Positions 34,163 to 42,719 of a DNA stretch of 64,000 bases are shown one piece after another. The DNA comes from Microbacterium sp. RU1D (GTDB lineage: Bacteria > Actinomycetota > Actinomycetes > Actinomycetales > Microbacteriaceae). The notes under the pieces are model-generated. The model was not told where the DNA came from. It did not search any database and was given only the letters and a program-made list of their open reading frames with translations. Within the stretch, counting starts at the first letter, position 1. Every line of letters begins with the position of its first letter. The position numbers and the translations under genes were made by a program. Location of the stretch: the NCBI RefSeq assembly GCF_900156435.1, contig NZ_FTPQ01000003.1, positions 590,600 through 654,599 on the forward strand, in the 5' to 3' direction.

Positions 34163-35017
34163 TCAGCGCAGTGCGGCGGCGATCGCGGCGATGTCGGCCG
34201 GCGTCGAGCGGCAGCACCCGCCGACCAGGCGCGCACCGGCGTCGACCCACGACGGCGCGTCGTCGGCGAGCGGGGCCGCTCCGCCGTGCCACGTGCGGGT
34301 GGCGGCATCCCACGTCTCCCCCGTATTGGGGTAGACGACGAGCGGGATATCGGGCGCCCCGGCGAGCGCGCCGGGCACCCTGTCGGGAGCGCAGCAGTTG
34401 ACGCCGACCGCGACGACGGAGGGGACGGATGCCGCGGTCCCCAGCGCCGCGGCGAGCGAACCGGCAGGAGAGAACCCGGTGCTGTCGGCGGAGAGGCTGA
34501 CGAACGCGGGGACGTCGAGGTCGGCGAGCTCGAGGGCGAGGGCCTCCACCTCGAGCGGAGACGGGATCGTCTCCACGGCCAGCACGTCGGCGCCGGTGTC
34601 GGCGAGCACGTGCAGACGGCGGCGGTGCGCGCGGCGCAGCTCGGCCAGCGTCAGACCGTACGCGCCCGTGTACTCGCTGCCGTCGGCGCGGAGCGCGCCC
34701 ACCGGACCGACGGATGCCGCCACGACGACGTCGCCCGCCTCGCGGGCGAGCGACACGGAGCGGCGCAGGAGCGTCTCGACCTCGGCATCCGGGATGTCGC
34801 CTTCGAAGCCGAGCTGGTACGAGGCGGTGATGACGACCTCGGCGCCGGCTCGGGCGAACTCGGCGTGGGCGGCGCGCACCTCGCCGGGGTCGTCGCGGAG
34901 CACGCGCGCCGACCACAGGGCGGACGTCACGTCGTTGCCCCGCGCCTCGAGGAGGGTGCCGAGACCCCCGTCCAGCACGACCGGGCGGCGGCCCAGAGTG
35001 TCGACGAGGTCGATCAC
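34163..35017 (-). CDS. mmuM: Homocysteine S-methyltransferase
   Basis: A 284-residue zinc enzyme that methylates homocysteine to methionine using S-methylmethionine or a similar donor. The zinc ligands are Cys208 in VGVNC and the pair Cys268-Cys269 in VGGCC, and the N-terminus has VLDGGLGTLLEARG. NTGETWDAATRTW follows the second zinc site region, as in MmuM. It starts at GTG 35017, overlapping the MarR stop by four bases (GTGA), so it is the second gene of a two-gene unit. No dedicated permease is adjacent; the APC permease at 15265 is one candidate. Confidence 0.92.
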   Translation of the reverse strand: MIDLVDTLGRRPVVLDGGLGTLLEARGNDVTSALWSARVLRDDPGEVRAAHAEFARAGAEVVITASYQLGFEGDIPDAEVETLLRRSVSLAREAGDVVVAASVGPVGALRADGSEYTGAYGLTLAELRRAHRRRLHVLADTGADVLAVETIPSPLEVEALALELADLDVPAFVSLSADSTGFSPAGSLAAALGTAASVPSVVAVGVNCCAPDRVPGALAGAPDIPLVVYPNTGETWDAATRTWHGGAAPLADDAPSWVDAGARLVGGCCRSTPADIAAIAAALR

Positions 35018-35520
35018 GCCTCGTGCGTCTCGCCGGCGGCGAGCACTCGCAGGGCGCTCGCGAGCAGGGCCTGGTCGGCGCGGCTGACGTCGCGCAGCGC
35101 CTCCGCTTCGAGGCGCACGAGCTCGATCATCGCGGCATCCACCCGTTCGATCCCCTCGGGGGTGATCGCCACGAGGATCGCCCGCCCATCGGAGGGGTTC
35201 GGGCGACGGTGCACGAGACCGCGGTCGGCGAGCTTGTCGAGGCGGTTGGTCATCGCCGCGCTGCCGATCATGGTGGCCGTGATGAGGCGCGTGGCGCTGA
35301 GTTCGGTGCCGGCGCGGCGCAGAACGGCGAGCACGTCGAACTCCCACACGGCGATCCCGGCGCTCGCGAAGGCTTTCGCGCGCAGCTTCGACAGGTGGAA
35401 GGCGGCGCGGCGCAGGCGCGACATGACGTCGAGGGGGGTGAGGTCGACCTCGGGCAGCAACTGCGACCACGCGTCGATGAGGAGATCGACCTCGTCGTCC
35501 TTGCTGCTGGCGGAAATCAC
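35014..35520 (-). CDS. MarR family regulator
   Basis: A 168-residue winged-helix regulator. LSATRLITATMIGSAAMTNRLDKLADRGLVHR (about 75-106) is the DNA-binding helix pair, and PNPSDGRAILVAITPEG is the wing. The GTG at 35520 is the best available start, but the nearest purine run (CGAGG) is too close for a good ribosome site, so the true start could differ by a few codons. It is translationally coupled to mmuM, an unusual pairing that suggests control of methionine salvage. Confidence 0.85.
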   Translation of the reverse strand: MISASSKDDEVDLLIDAWSQLLPEVDLTPLDVMSRLRRAAFHLSKLRAKAFASAGIAVWEFDVLAVLRRAGTELSATRLITATMIGSAAMTNRLDKLADRGLVHRRPNPSDGRAILVAITPEGIERVDAAMIELVRLEAEALRDVSRADQALLASALRVLAAGETHEA

Positions 35521-35587
35521 ACCTCGACGGTACCGGAGCCATGGGGTAGTGCGGCGCGCGGCGGGCGGTGTGGCGGGCCGTTCCCCG

Positions 35588-35648
35588 GTCGAGCGTCCAG
35601 GACACGCCGCGCCGTCGCGCGAGATGCGGCGTGTCGTGGACACTCGAC
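35588..35648. repeat. 61-bp palindromic repeat (GAGTGTCC family), copy 2
   Basis: GTCGAGCGTCCAGGACACGC and the inverted GCGTGTCGTGGACACTCGAC enclose a CG-rich centre. It sits after the stop side of the LacI gene (minus strand ends 35706), so it probably terminates that transcript. The inner arm differs from copy 1 on both sides while still pairing. Confidence 0.72.
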
Positions 35649-35705
35649 GGGTGCTCGGCCGTGATGCACGGCTCGGCCCGTGGGGAAGGTCCGGCGGGCC
35701 GCGGC

Positions 35706-36704
35706 TCAGCGCGCGGGCGGGGGCGCGGTCGTCCCGCGCGCGACGAGCCGGGTGGGCAACTCGATGTGCGTCTCGGGCAGCTCCTCCCCGGCGAGCAGCG
35801 CGAGGACCATACGCACGGCTTCGGCGCCCAGTCGCTTCATCGGTTGACGGACCGTGGACAGGGCCGGCTGAGCGCGCGCCGCCTCGGGCACGTCGTCGAA
35901 ACCGACCACCGACAGGTCGTCGGGCACGCGCAGGCCGCGCTCCGCCGCGACCTCGACGATCGAGAGCGCCGACAGGTCGTTCGCGGCGAACACCGCCGTG
36001 GGCGGGTCGGCGAGCGCCAGCATCTCGTGGGCGGCTTCGCGGGCGACGTCCTGCTCGTAGCGCCCCACCCCCACCAGAGCGGGGTCGTACGGGATGCCGG
36101 CAGCCGCGAGCCCCGCGCGATAGCCCGAGGCCCGCGCCACCGCCGACCGCAGGTCGGGGCGCCCCGCGATGAAGCCGATGCGACGGTGGCCGAGCTGCAC
36201 GAGGTAGTGCACGGCCTGCTGCGCGCCGGTGAAACTGTCGGATTCGATGGTGGGGACGTCTCCTCGGCCGGTGTGCGGGTCGATGGCGACGATCGGCACC
36301 TCGCTCGAGACGGCGACCACCGTGGGGGTGACGATGATCGCGGCGTCGATGAGCGTGCCGCTCAGCCGGCTGAGCGACCGGCGCTCCCACCCCTCGCCGT
36401 CGCGGCGGGCGCCGGTGTACGCGAGCAGGTCGTACCCCGTGTCGGACAGCGCTCCCCCCACGCCCTTGAGGATCTCGGCGGAGAACGGCTCGATGTCGGC
36501 CACGAGCACGCCGATCACCCCCGTACGCCGCGACCGCATGCTGCTGGCCACGAGGCTCGACTCGTAGCCGAGCTTCTTCACGGCGTCGAGCACGCGACCG
36601 ACGGTCTCGGGCGACACCCCGTAGCGGCCGTTGACGGCCTTCGACACCGTGGCGACCGAGACCCCGGCCGCCGCGGCGACGTCGTGGATGGTCGCTCGCC
36701 TCAT
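35706..36704 (-). CDS. LacI family regulator of the sugar ABC operon
   Basis: A 332-residue repressor. The helix-turn-helix MRRATIHDVAAAAGVSVATVSKAVNG begins at residue 1, and the hinge helix is MRSRRTG. The sugar-binding domain includes GVLVADIEPFSAEILKGV and VVGFDDVPEAARAQPALSTVRQP. The ATG at 36704 gives the normal LacI start; a longer frame upstream covers the operator. Divergent from the ABC/GH3 operon, which it very likely represses until an oligosaccharide or sugar binds. Confidence 0.93.
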   Translation of the reverse strand: MRRATIHDVAAAAGVSVATVSKAVNGRYGVSPETVGRVLDAVKKLGYESSLVASSMRSRRTGVIGVLVADIEPFSAEILKGVGGALSDTGYDLLAYTGARRDGEGWERRSLSRLSGTLIDAAIIVTPTVVAVSSEVPIVAIDPHTGRGDVPTIESDSFTGAQQAVHYLVQLGHRRIGFIAGRPDLRSAVARASGYRAGLAAAGIPYDPALVGVGRYEQDVAREAAHEMLALADPPTAVFAANDLSALSIVEVAAERGLRVPDDLSVVGFDDVPEAARAQPALSTVRQPMKRLGAEAVRMVLALLAGEELPETHIELPTRLVARGTTAPPPAR

Positions 36705-36730
36705 GGCATCCGACCCTAGCGTGGAAATCA

Positions 36731-36745
36731 TTTTCGAAAACGTTT
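36731..36745. promoter_or_regulatory. LacI-type operator
   Basis: TTTTCGAAAA overlaps AAACGTTT in a compact double palindrome between the divergent lacI-type and ABC transporter genes. The CG-centred AAACGTTT core is typical of LacI family operators, and the run is strikingly AT-rich for this window. Confidence 0.7.
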
Positions 36746-36880
36746 GACGACCCTCTGTCGGCGGGTGACACTTCTGACACCTCAGCGGGCCGCAGACCCC
36801 GGGGTGGTGAACGAACGGCACAGCAGCCGGAACCGACGCGTCCTCGTGACGCACCTCGACGAAGAGAAACGGGACATCAC

Positions 36881-38167
36881 ATGAACACGCGCAAGATCCT
36901 CGCCGGAGCGGCCCTCGCGGTCGCCGGCACTCTCGCCCTCGGCGGCTGCGCCGCCGGCGGATCCGGCGGAGCGAACGCCGACGGCAGCGTCACCCTGACG
37001 ATGTGGCACAACTCCACCACCGGCGACGGCAAGAAGTACTGGGAGGACACCGCGGCCGCCTTCGAGGCCGCCAACCCCGGCGTCACGATCGAGATCCAGG
37101 CCCTGCAGAACGAAGAGGTCGACGGCAAGCTGCAGACCGCGCTGAACGCCGGCGACGCCCCCGACATCTTCATGGCCCGCGGTGGCGGCAAGCTCGCCGA
37201 CATCGTCGCCGCCGGGCAGGCGATGGACCTCACCGACAAGATCACGCCCGAGGCGAAGGACGCTCTGGGTACCTCCCTCGGCGCCTTCGAGGTCGACGGC
37301 AAGAACTACGGCATGCCCGTCGCCGTGCTCCCCTCCGGCATCTTCACCTCGCAGGACCTGCTCAGCGCCGCCGGCGTGACCGCAGCGCCCGCCACGATCG
37401 ACGAGCTCGAAGCGGCGAACGCCAAGATCCGCGCCACCGGCGTCGCCCCCATCGCCGTCGGAGCCAAGGACGCCTGGCCGGCCGCGCACTGGTACTACAA
37501 CTTCGCCCTGCGCGCGTGCGCCAAGGACGTGCTCGACTCCGCCGCGGAGAGCCGCAGCTTCGACGACCCGTGCTGGATCGAGGCCGGCGAGAACCTGGAG
37601 TCGTTCCTCGCGACGCAGCCCTTCAACGACGGCTTCCTCACCACCGCTGCCCAGCAGGGCGCGGGATCGTCGGCCGGCCTGCTCGCCAACCACCAGGCCG
37701 CGATGGAGCTCATGGGGGCGTGGAACCCCGGGGTGATCGCCTCGCTCACGCCCGACGAGCAGCCGCTCGCCGACCTGGGCTGGTTCCCGTTCCCCGAGGT
37801 CCCCGGCGGTGACGGAGAGGAAGGCGCCATCATGGGCGGCGTCGACGGGTACGCGTGCTGGGTCAACGCCCCCGCGCAGTGCACCGACTTCCTGAACTTC
37901 GCCGTCAACAAGGAGAACCAGGAGCGCTACGCCGACGCCTTCCAGACGATCCCCGCCTCGAGCGAGGCGACGGATGCCGTCACCACCCCCGCTCTCCAGT
38001 CGGCGCTGCAGGCGTACACCGACGCGCCCTACGTTTCGGTCTGGCTCGACACGCTGTACGGCCAGAACGTCGGCAACGCGCTCAACGTCGCCGTGGTCGA
38101 CATGTTCGCCGGCAAGGGATCGCCGCAGGGCATCGTCGACGCCGTCAACGCGGCCGCCTCGCGCTGA
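36881..38167 (+). CDS. Sugar ABC transporter substrate-binding lipoprotein
   Basis: A 428-residue lipoprotein with lipobox LALGG-C23 and a mature extracellular solute-binding domain of family 1. Typical segments are SVTLTMWHNSTTGDGKKYWEDTAAAFEAANPGVTIEI and AMELMGAWNPGVIAS. It captures an oligosaccharide or sugar outside the cell and delivers it to the two permeases that follow. Spacing to the first permease is 11 bases. The AGAGAAACGGG ribosome region precedes the ATG. Confidence 0.93.
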   Translation: MNTRKILAGAALAVAGTLALGGCAAGGSGGANADGSVTLTMWHNSTTGDGKKYWEDTAAAFEAANPGVTIEIQALQNEEVDGKLQTALNAGDAPDIFMARGGGKLADIVAAGQAMDLTDKITPEAKDALGTSLGAFEVDGKNYGMPVAVLPSGIFTSQDLLSAAGVTAAPATIDELEAANAKIRATGVAPIAVGAKDAWPAAHWYYNFALRACAKDVLDSAAESRSFDDPCWIEAGENLESFLATQPFNDGFLTTAAQQGAGSSAGLLANHQAAMELMGAWNPGVIASLTPDEQPLADLGWFPFPEVPGGDGEEGAIMGGVDGYACWVNAPAQCTDFLNFAVNKENQERYADAFQTIPASSEATDAVTTPALQSALQAYTDAPYVSVWLDTLYGQNVGNALNVAVVDMFAGKGSPQGIVDAVNAAASR

Positions 38168-38178
38168 GGACGCCGACC

Positions 38179-39192
38179 GTGGCCACTCAGCTCGCCGCCT
38201 CGGCGACCGACACCGGGTCTCGCCGCCCGGTCGAGGAGGGCGCTCGCCGCGCCCCCTCGGCCGGGCGGCCGCCCGTCCGCCGCCGCCGCGAGGCCTGGCG
38301 CATCCGCGGCGAGCTCGCGATCCTCCTGGGCCCCGCGCTCGTGGTGTTCGTGTCGTTCGTCATCCTCCCCGTCGCCCTGGCCGCCTACTACGGCTTCTAC
38401 AAGTGGTCGGGCTTCGGCGCCCCCACCGACTTCGTCGGCATCCAGAACTACGTCACGATCCTCACCGACCCCGCCTTCCACGAGGCGCTCGGTCACAACG
38501 CGTTCATCGTCATCGGCTCCCTCGTGCTGCAGGGACCGCTCGCACTCGGACTCGCCCTGCTGCTGAACCGCAAGATGCGCGCGCAGTCGCTCATCCGCGT
38601 GCTGATCTTCGTGCCCTACGTCATCTCCGAGGTCGTCGTCGGCCTCGGCTGGGGTCTCATGCTGCAGTCGGGCGGCGCCCTGAACGGCGCCCTGGAGAAG
38701 GTCGGGTTGGGCGCGCTGCGCGCCGACTGGATCTCCGACCCGGCCCTGGCGATCTGGACGCTGCTGATCATCATCACGTGGAAGTACATCGGCTTCGCCG
38801 TGATCCTCTTCCTCGCCGGCCTCCAGGGCATCCCCGAGGAGCTGAGCGAGGCCGCCGCGATCGACGGCGCGACCTACTGGCAGGTCCAGCGGCACATCGT
38901 GCTGCCGCTGATGGGCCCGACCATCCGCATCTGGGCGTTCCTGTCGATCATCGGCTCGTTGCAGCTGTTCGACCTGGTCTGGATCATCTGGGGCCAGTAC
39001 GTCGCCTCCACGGCGGGAACCTCGACCATGGCCACCTACATGGTCGCCAACGGCCGCAACGCCGGCAGTTTCGGCTACGGCAGCGCCGTGGCCGTCGTGA
39101 TGTTCGTCATCTCGCTGGCCGTCGCCCTCGTCTACCAGCGGTTCGTGCTGCGGCGCGACACCGCCGGCGCCCTCACCGGAGGCTCGAAATGA
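38179..39192 (+). CDS. Sugar ABC transporter permease 1 (MalF type)
   Basis: A 337-residue membrane protein with six core helices after a 35-residue basic N-terminal extension. The EAA loop is ELSEAAAIDGATYWQVQRHIVLPLMGP (about 230-256), which docks on the ATPase. The GTG at 38179 is preceded by TGAGGA and lies 11 bases after the binding-protein stop. No ATP-binding subunit is encoded in this operon; as in other actinobacteria, a shared MsiK-type ATPase from elsewhere is expected. Confidence 0.92.
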   Translation: MATQLAASATDTGSRRPVEEGARRAPSAGRPPVRRRREAWRIRGELAILLGPALVVFVSFVILPVALAAYYGFYKWSGFGAPTDFVGIQNYVTILTDPAFHEALGHNAFIVIGSLVLQGPLALGLALLLNRKMRAQSLIRVLIFVPYVISEVVVGLGWGLMLQSGGALNGALEKVGLGALRADWISDPALAIWTLLIIITWKYIGFAVILFLAGLQGIPEELSEAAAIDGATYWQVQRHIVLPLMGPTIRIWAFLSIIGSLQLFDLVWIIWGQYVASTAGTSTMATYMVANGRNAGSFGYGSAVAVVMFVISLAVALVYQRFVLRRDTAGALTGGSK

Positions 39193-40064
39193 CCGCCACC
39201 GCCACGCTCGTCACCCCTCGCGCCCCTCGTCGGGTCGCCGCGGGCTCGAAGCGCTCGACCAACGTCGTCGTGGGCTTCGTCGCCCTGCTGCTCATCGGCA
39301 TGATGCTCGCGCCGGTCGTCTACATCATCCTCGGCGGCTTCCGTTCGAACGCCGAGATCACGGTCGACCCGTCCGGATTCCCGGTCGTGTGGAACTGGCA
39401 GAACTACGCCGACGTGCTCGCGAGCGGCGTCTTCTGGGGCCAGGTGGGCAACTCCGCCATCGCGGCGATCGCCACGACGCTGTTCGTCGTGGCCCTGGGC
39501 CTCATGGCCGCCTACGCCCTCTCGCGCTACCGCTTCCGCGGCCGCGGCGTCGTGTTCGCGCTGTTCACCGCGGGGCTGATGTTCCCGATGACCGTCGCGA
39601 TCACGCCGCTGTACATCCTCGTGCGGAACTTCGGCCTGATGAACTCGCTCGCCGGTGTCATCGTGCCGCAGATCGCGTTCGCGCTGCCGCTGACGATCAT
39701 CATCCTGTCGCCGTTCCTCGCGGCGATCCCGCACGAGCTGCAGGAGGCCGCCTCGATCGACGGTCTAGGTCGCCTCGGGTTCTTCTGGCGCATGGTGCTG
39801 CCCCTCGCCGTCCCCGCGGTGGTGACGGTCGGCATCCTGGCCTTCGTCAACAGCTGGAACTCGTACATGCTGCCGCTGTTCATCCTCAACAACGAAGCCG
39901 CCTACACGCTGCCGCTCGGGACGCAGGCGTTCGCGTCGCAGTACTCCGTCGACACCGCGCGCGTGCTCGCGTTCACCTCGCTGTCGATGATCCCCGCTCT
40001 GCTGTTCTTCAGCGTGTTCGAGCGGCGCATCGTCGGCGGCCTCACCGGCGCCGTGAAGGGCTGA
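39189..40064 (+). CDS. Sugar ABC transporter permease 2 (MalG type)
   Basis: A 291-residue membrane protein with six helices. The EAA loop is ELQEAASIDGLGRLGFFWRMVLPLAVP (about 180-206), and NSWNSYMLPLFILNNEAAYTLPLG is the MalG-like segment after it. Its ATG overlaps the stop of permease 1 (ATGA). The next gene, a GH3 glycosidase, follows by seven bases. Confidence 0.93.
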   Translation: MTATATLVTPRAPRRVAAGSKRSTNVVVGFVALLLIGMMLAPVVYIILGGFRSNAEITVDPSGFPVVWNWQNYADVLASGVFWGQVGNSAIAAIATTLFVVALGLMAAYALSRYRFRGRGVVFALFTAGLMFPMTVAITPLYILVRNFGLMNSLAGVIVPQIAFALPLTIIILSPFLAAIPHELQEAASIDGLGRLGFFWRMVLPLAVPAVVTVGILAFVNSWNSYMLPLFILNNEAAYTLPLGTQAFASQYSVDTARVLAFTSLSMIPALLFFSVFERRIVGGLTGAVKG

Positions 40065-40071
40065 TCCGACC

Positions 40072-42408
40072 ATGACCATCCACAAGACCGACGTCGGCGC
40101 TGCCCTCGAGCCCGGGGTGTCCCCGCGCGTGCGCGACCTCGTCGCCGAGATGACCCTCGACGAGAAGCTCGCGCAGCTCGTCGGCTACTGGGTCGACCAG
40201 GGCGACGAGGTCGTCGCCCCCCTCTCCGGCGAGAAGGTCACCACCACCGCCTACGCGGATGCCACCGTGCACGGCCTCGGGCACCTCACCCGCGTCTACG
40301 GCACCCGCCCCGTCGATCCGGCCGAGCGCGCCGCGTGGCTGTGGGGCGAGCAGCGGCGCCTGCAGACCGAGACGCGGCTGGGCATCCCCGCCCTCGTGCA
40401 CGAGGAGTGCCTCACCGGGTTCGCGGCGTGGAAGGCCGCGACCTTCCCGACCCCGCTCGCCTGGGGCGCCTCGTTCGACCCGGATGCCGTGGAGCTCATG
40501 GCATCCGCCATCGGTCGCTCCATGGGCGAGCTCGGCGTGCACCAGGGGCTCGCGCCCGTGCTCGACGTCGTGCGCGACGCCCGGTGGGGGCGCGTCGACG
40601 AGTGCATCGCGGAGGACCCCTACGTGGTCGGCACGATCGGCACCGCCTTCGTACGGGGGCTGCAGGACGCCGGCGTGCACGCGACGCTCAAGCACTTCGT
40701 CGGGTACTCCGCCTCGCGGGCGGGGCGCAACCACGCCCCCGTCTCGGTCGGGCAGCGGGAGCTTCAGGACGTCTTCCTCCCGCCGTTCGAGATGGCCGTG
40801 CGCGACGGCGGGGTGCGCAGCGTCATGAACTCCTACACCGAGATCGACGGCGTCCCCGTGGCCTCGTCGCGCGAGCTGCTCACCGACCTGCTGCGCCGTC
40901 AGTGGGGCTTCGACGGCACCGTCGTGTCGGACTACTTCGCCGTGGAGTTCTTGCGGTCGATGCACGGCATCGCCGCCGACCGTGCCGAGGCGGCGCAGCT
41001 CGCGCTCGAGGCGGGGATCGACGTCGAGCTGCCGGGACCCGACGCCTATCCGTTCCTCGCCGAACGGGTGGCATCCGGCGCCCTGCCCGAGGCCGCGGTC
41101 GACCGCGCCGTCGCCCGCGTGCTCGCCGAGAAGGAGGACCTCGGACTTCTGGATGCCGACTTCTCCACGCCCCCGCAGAGCGTCGACCTCGACGACGCCG
41201 AGCACCGCGCGCTCGCCCGCCGCATCGCGGAGGAGTCGGTCGTGCTGCTGCGCAACGACGGGGTGCTGCCGCTCGGCACCCCCGGGCGCGTGGCTCTGAT
41301 CGGCCCGAATGCCGACAGCACCGACGCGCTGATGGGCTGCTACTCGTTCGCGAACCACGTGCTCGCGCACCACCCGGGCACACCGCTCGGATTCTCGCTG
41401 CCGACGGTGCGCGACGCTCTCACGGAGCGGTTCGGCGACCTCTCGTACGCCGTCGGGTGCGCGGTCGAGGGGTCCGACGTCTCGGATCTGGATGCCGCGG
41501 TGGCGGCCGCCCGCGATGCCGAGGTCGCGATCGTCGTCGTCGGCGACCGCGCGGGCCTCTTCGGACGCGGGACCGTCGGCGAGGGCAACGACGCCGACTC
41601 CCTCGAGCTGCCCGGGGTGCAGCGACAGCTCGTCGAAGCAGTCGTCGCGACCGGGACCCCGGTGGTGCTCGTGCTGCTGACGGGCCGCCCGTACGCGATC
41701 GACTGGGCGCTCGATGGGCCCGAGACTCCCGCGGCGGTGCTGCAGGCGTTCTTCCCGGGCGAGGAGGGCGCCCCGGCGCTCGCGGCGCTCCTGGCCGGGG
41801 ATACCACCCCCTCGGGGCGTCTTCCCGTCTCACTTCCCCGCTCCGCCGGCGCCCAGCCGTACTCGTACCTGCACCCGCTGCTCGGCGGCCCGTCGGGCGT
41901 GACGAGCACCGACCCGACGCCGGTGCGGCCGTTCGGGTTCGGGCTGTCGTACACGACGTTCGAGCGTCGGGAGCTGCGCGTCGACGGGGTCGGCGCGGCC
42001 GGAGGGTCGGCATCCGGCGCCTCCGCCCAGGTCCGAGCGGGCGACGCGTTCACCGTGACGGCCCGCGTCGAGAACACCGGCCCCGTGCGCGGCGCCGATG
42101 TCGTGCAGGTCTACGCGCACCGCTCGGCCGCGAGCGTCACGCGCCCCGTGGCGCACCTCGTGGCGTACGCGCGCGTCGAGCTCGAGCCCGGCGACAGCGC
42201 CGAGGTGCGCTTCACCGTGCCCGCCTCGCGCCTGGCGTACAGCGACCGGGCGATGCGTCGCGTGGTCGAGCCGGGCGAGGTGGAGCTGCGGCTCGGACCC
42301 TCGTGCGCCGAGATCGACGAAGAGGTGGCGCTGCGCGTCACCGGTCCGACGTACGAACTGCGCGGCGACGACGCCCGGATCGTGGAGGTCGAGGTGCGGC
42401 GGGGCTGA
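40072..42408 (+). CDS. GH3 family beta-glycosidase
   Basis: A 778-residue glycoside hydrolase family 3 enzyme with no signal peptide, so it is cytosolic. The TIM-barrel domain ends with the nucleophile Asp287 in TVVSDYF, and KHFVGYSASRAGRNHAP (from Lys207) is the substrate-binding region. A C-terminal alpha/beta sandwich domain and a fibronectin-III-like domain (from about 640) follow. Being last in the importer operon, it probably splits imported disaccharides or xylo-, gluco- or arabino-oligosaccharides. Exact specificity (glucosidase or xylosidase) is not readable. Confidence 0.92.
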   Translation: MTIHKTDVGAALEPGVSPRVRDLVAEMTLDEKLAQLVGYWVDQGDEVVAPLSGEKVTTTAYADATVHGLGHLTRVYGTRPVDPAERAAWLWGEQRRLQTETRLGIPALVHEECLTGFAAWKAATFPTPLAWGASFDPDAVELMASAIGRSMGELGVHQGLAPVLDVVRDARWGRVDECIAEDPYVVGTIGTAFVRGLQDAGVHATLKHFVGYSASRAGRNHAPVSVGQRELQDVFLPPFEMAVRDGGVRSVMNSYTEIDGVPVASSRELLTDLLRRQWGFDGTVVSDYFAVEFLRSMHGIAADRAEAAQLALEAGIDVELPGPDAYPFLAERVASGALPEAAVDRAVARVLAEKEDLGLLDADFSTPPQSVDLDDAEHRALARRIAEESVVLLRNDGVLPLGTPGRVALIGPNADSTDALMGCYSFANHVLAHHPGTPLGFSLPTVRDALTERFGDLSYAVGCAVEGSDVSDLDAAVAAARDAEVAIVVVGDRAGLFGRGTVGEGNDADSLELPGVQRQLVEAVVATGTPVVLVLLTGRPYAIDWALDGPETPAAVLQAFFPGEEGAPALAALLAGDTTPSGRLPVSLPRSAGAQPYSYLHPLLGGPSGVTSTDPTPVRPFGFGLSYTTFERRELRVDGVGAAGGSASGASAQVRAGDAFTVTARVENTGPVRGADVVQVYAHRSAASVTRPVAHLVAYARVELEPGDSAEVRFTVPASRLAYSDRAMRRVVEPGEVELRLGPSCAEIDEEVALRVTGPTYELRGDDARIVEVEVRRG

Positions 42409-42442
42409 CTGGACCGCCGCTGAGAGACCGCCACCGCCACGT

Positions 42443-42652
42443 GTGCACGACTCCTGCAGAAGCGACCACCGGCCCGCGCCGCCTCCTTCGGTCGCTTCCT
42501 GCACGAGTTGTGCACCGCCCGCCTGCAGCCCGGCGCTGCGGGTGCCGGCCCGTTCTGCCGGCCTCTCCCCGGGTGGACGAGCACGACTCCTGCAATCGGG
42601 CGTCACCTGAAGCCACCGGCGCCGTATGGGTCGAGTTCTGCGGGAGTCGTGC
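42443..42652. repeat. Two tandem hairpins with GCACGACTCC arms
   Basis: The first inverted repeat has GTGCACGACTCCTGCAGAAG (from 42443) against a near-match ending GTTGTGCAC at 42515. The second has GCACGACTCCTGCA (42581-42594) against TGCGGGAGTCGTGC (42639-42652). The shared GCACGACTCC(T/C)GCA arm marks a second family of palindromes. They fill the otherwise gene-free 311-base gap between the GH3 gene and dgt and may end the ABC operon transcript. Confidence 0.65.
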
Positions 42653-42719
42653 GCGCGGCGAACGGCCGCCGCATCCGCGTTAGCGTGGATCCACGCCGTC
42701 GACGCCGCGGAAGGACCCG

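Noticed and set aside
32588..36172. A 1194-codon open frame on the plus strand
   Set aside because: It is antisense to or out of phase with several recognisable genes (NmrA-like, TetR, mmuM, MarR, LacI). Long stop-free frames on the wrong strand are expected in very GC-rich coding DNA.
42443..42652. CRISPR-like array from repeated GCACGACTCC arms
   Set aside because: There are only two hairpins of unequal size with no regular spacers and no cas genes.
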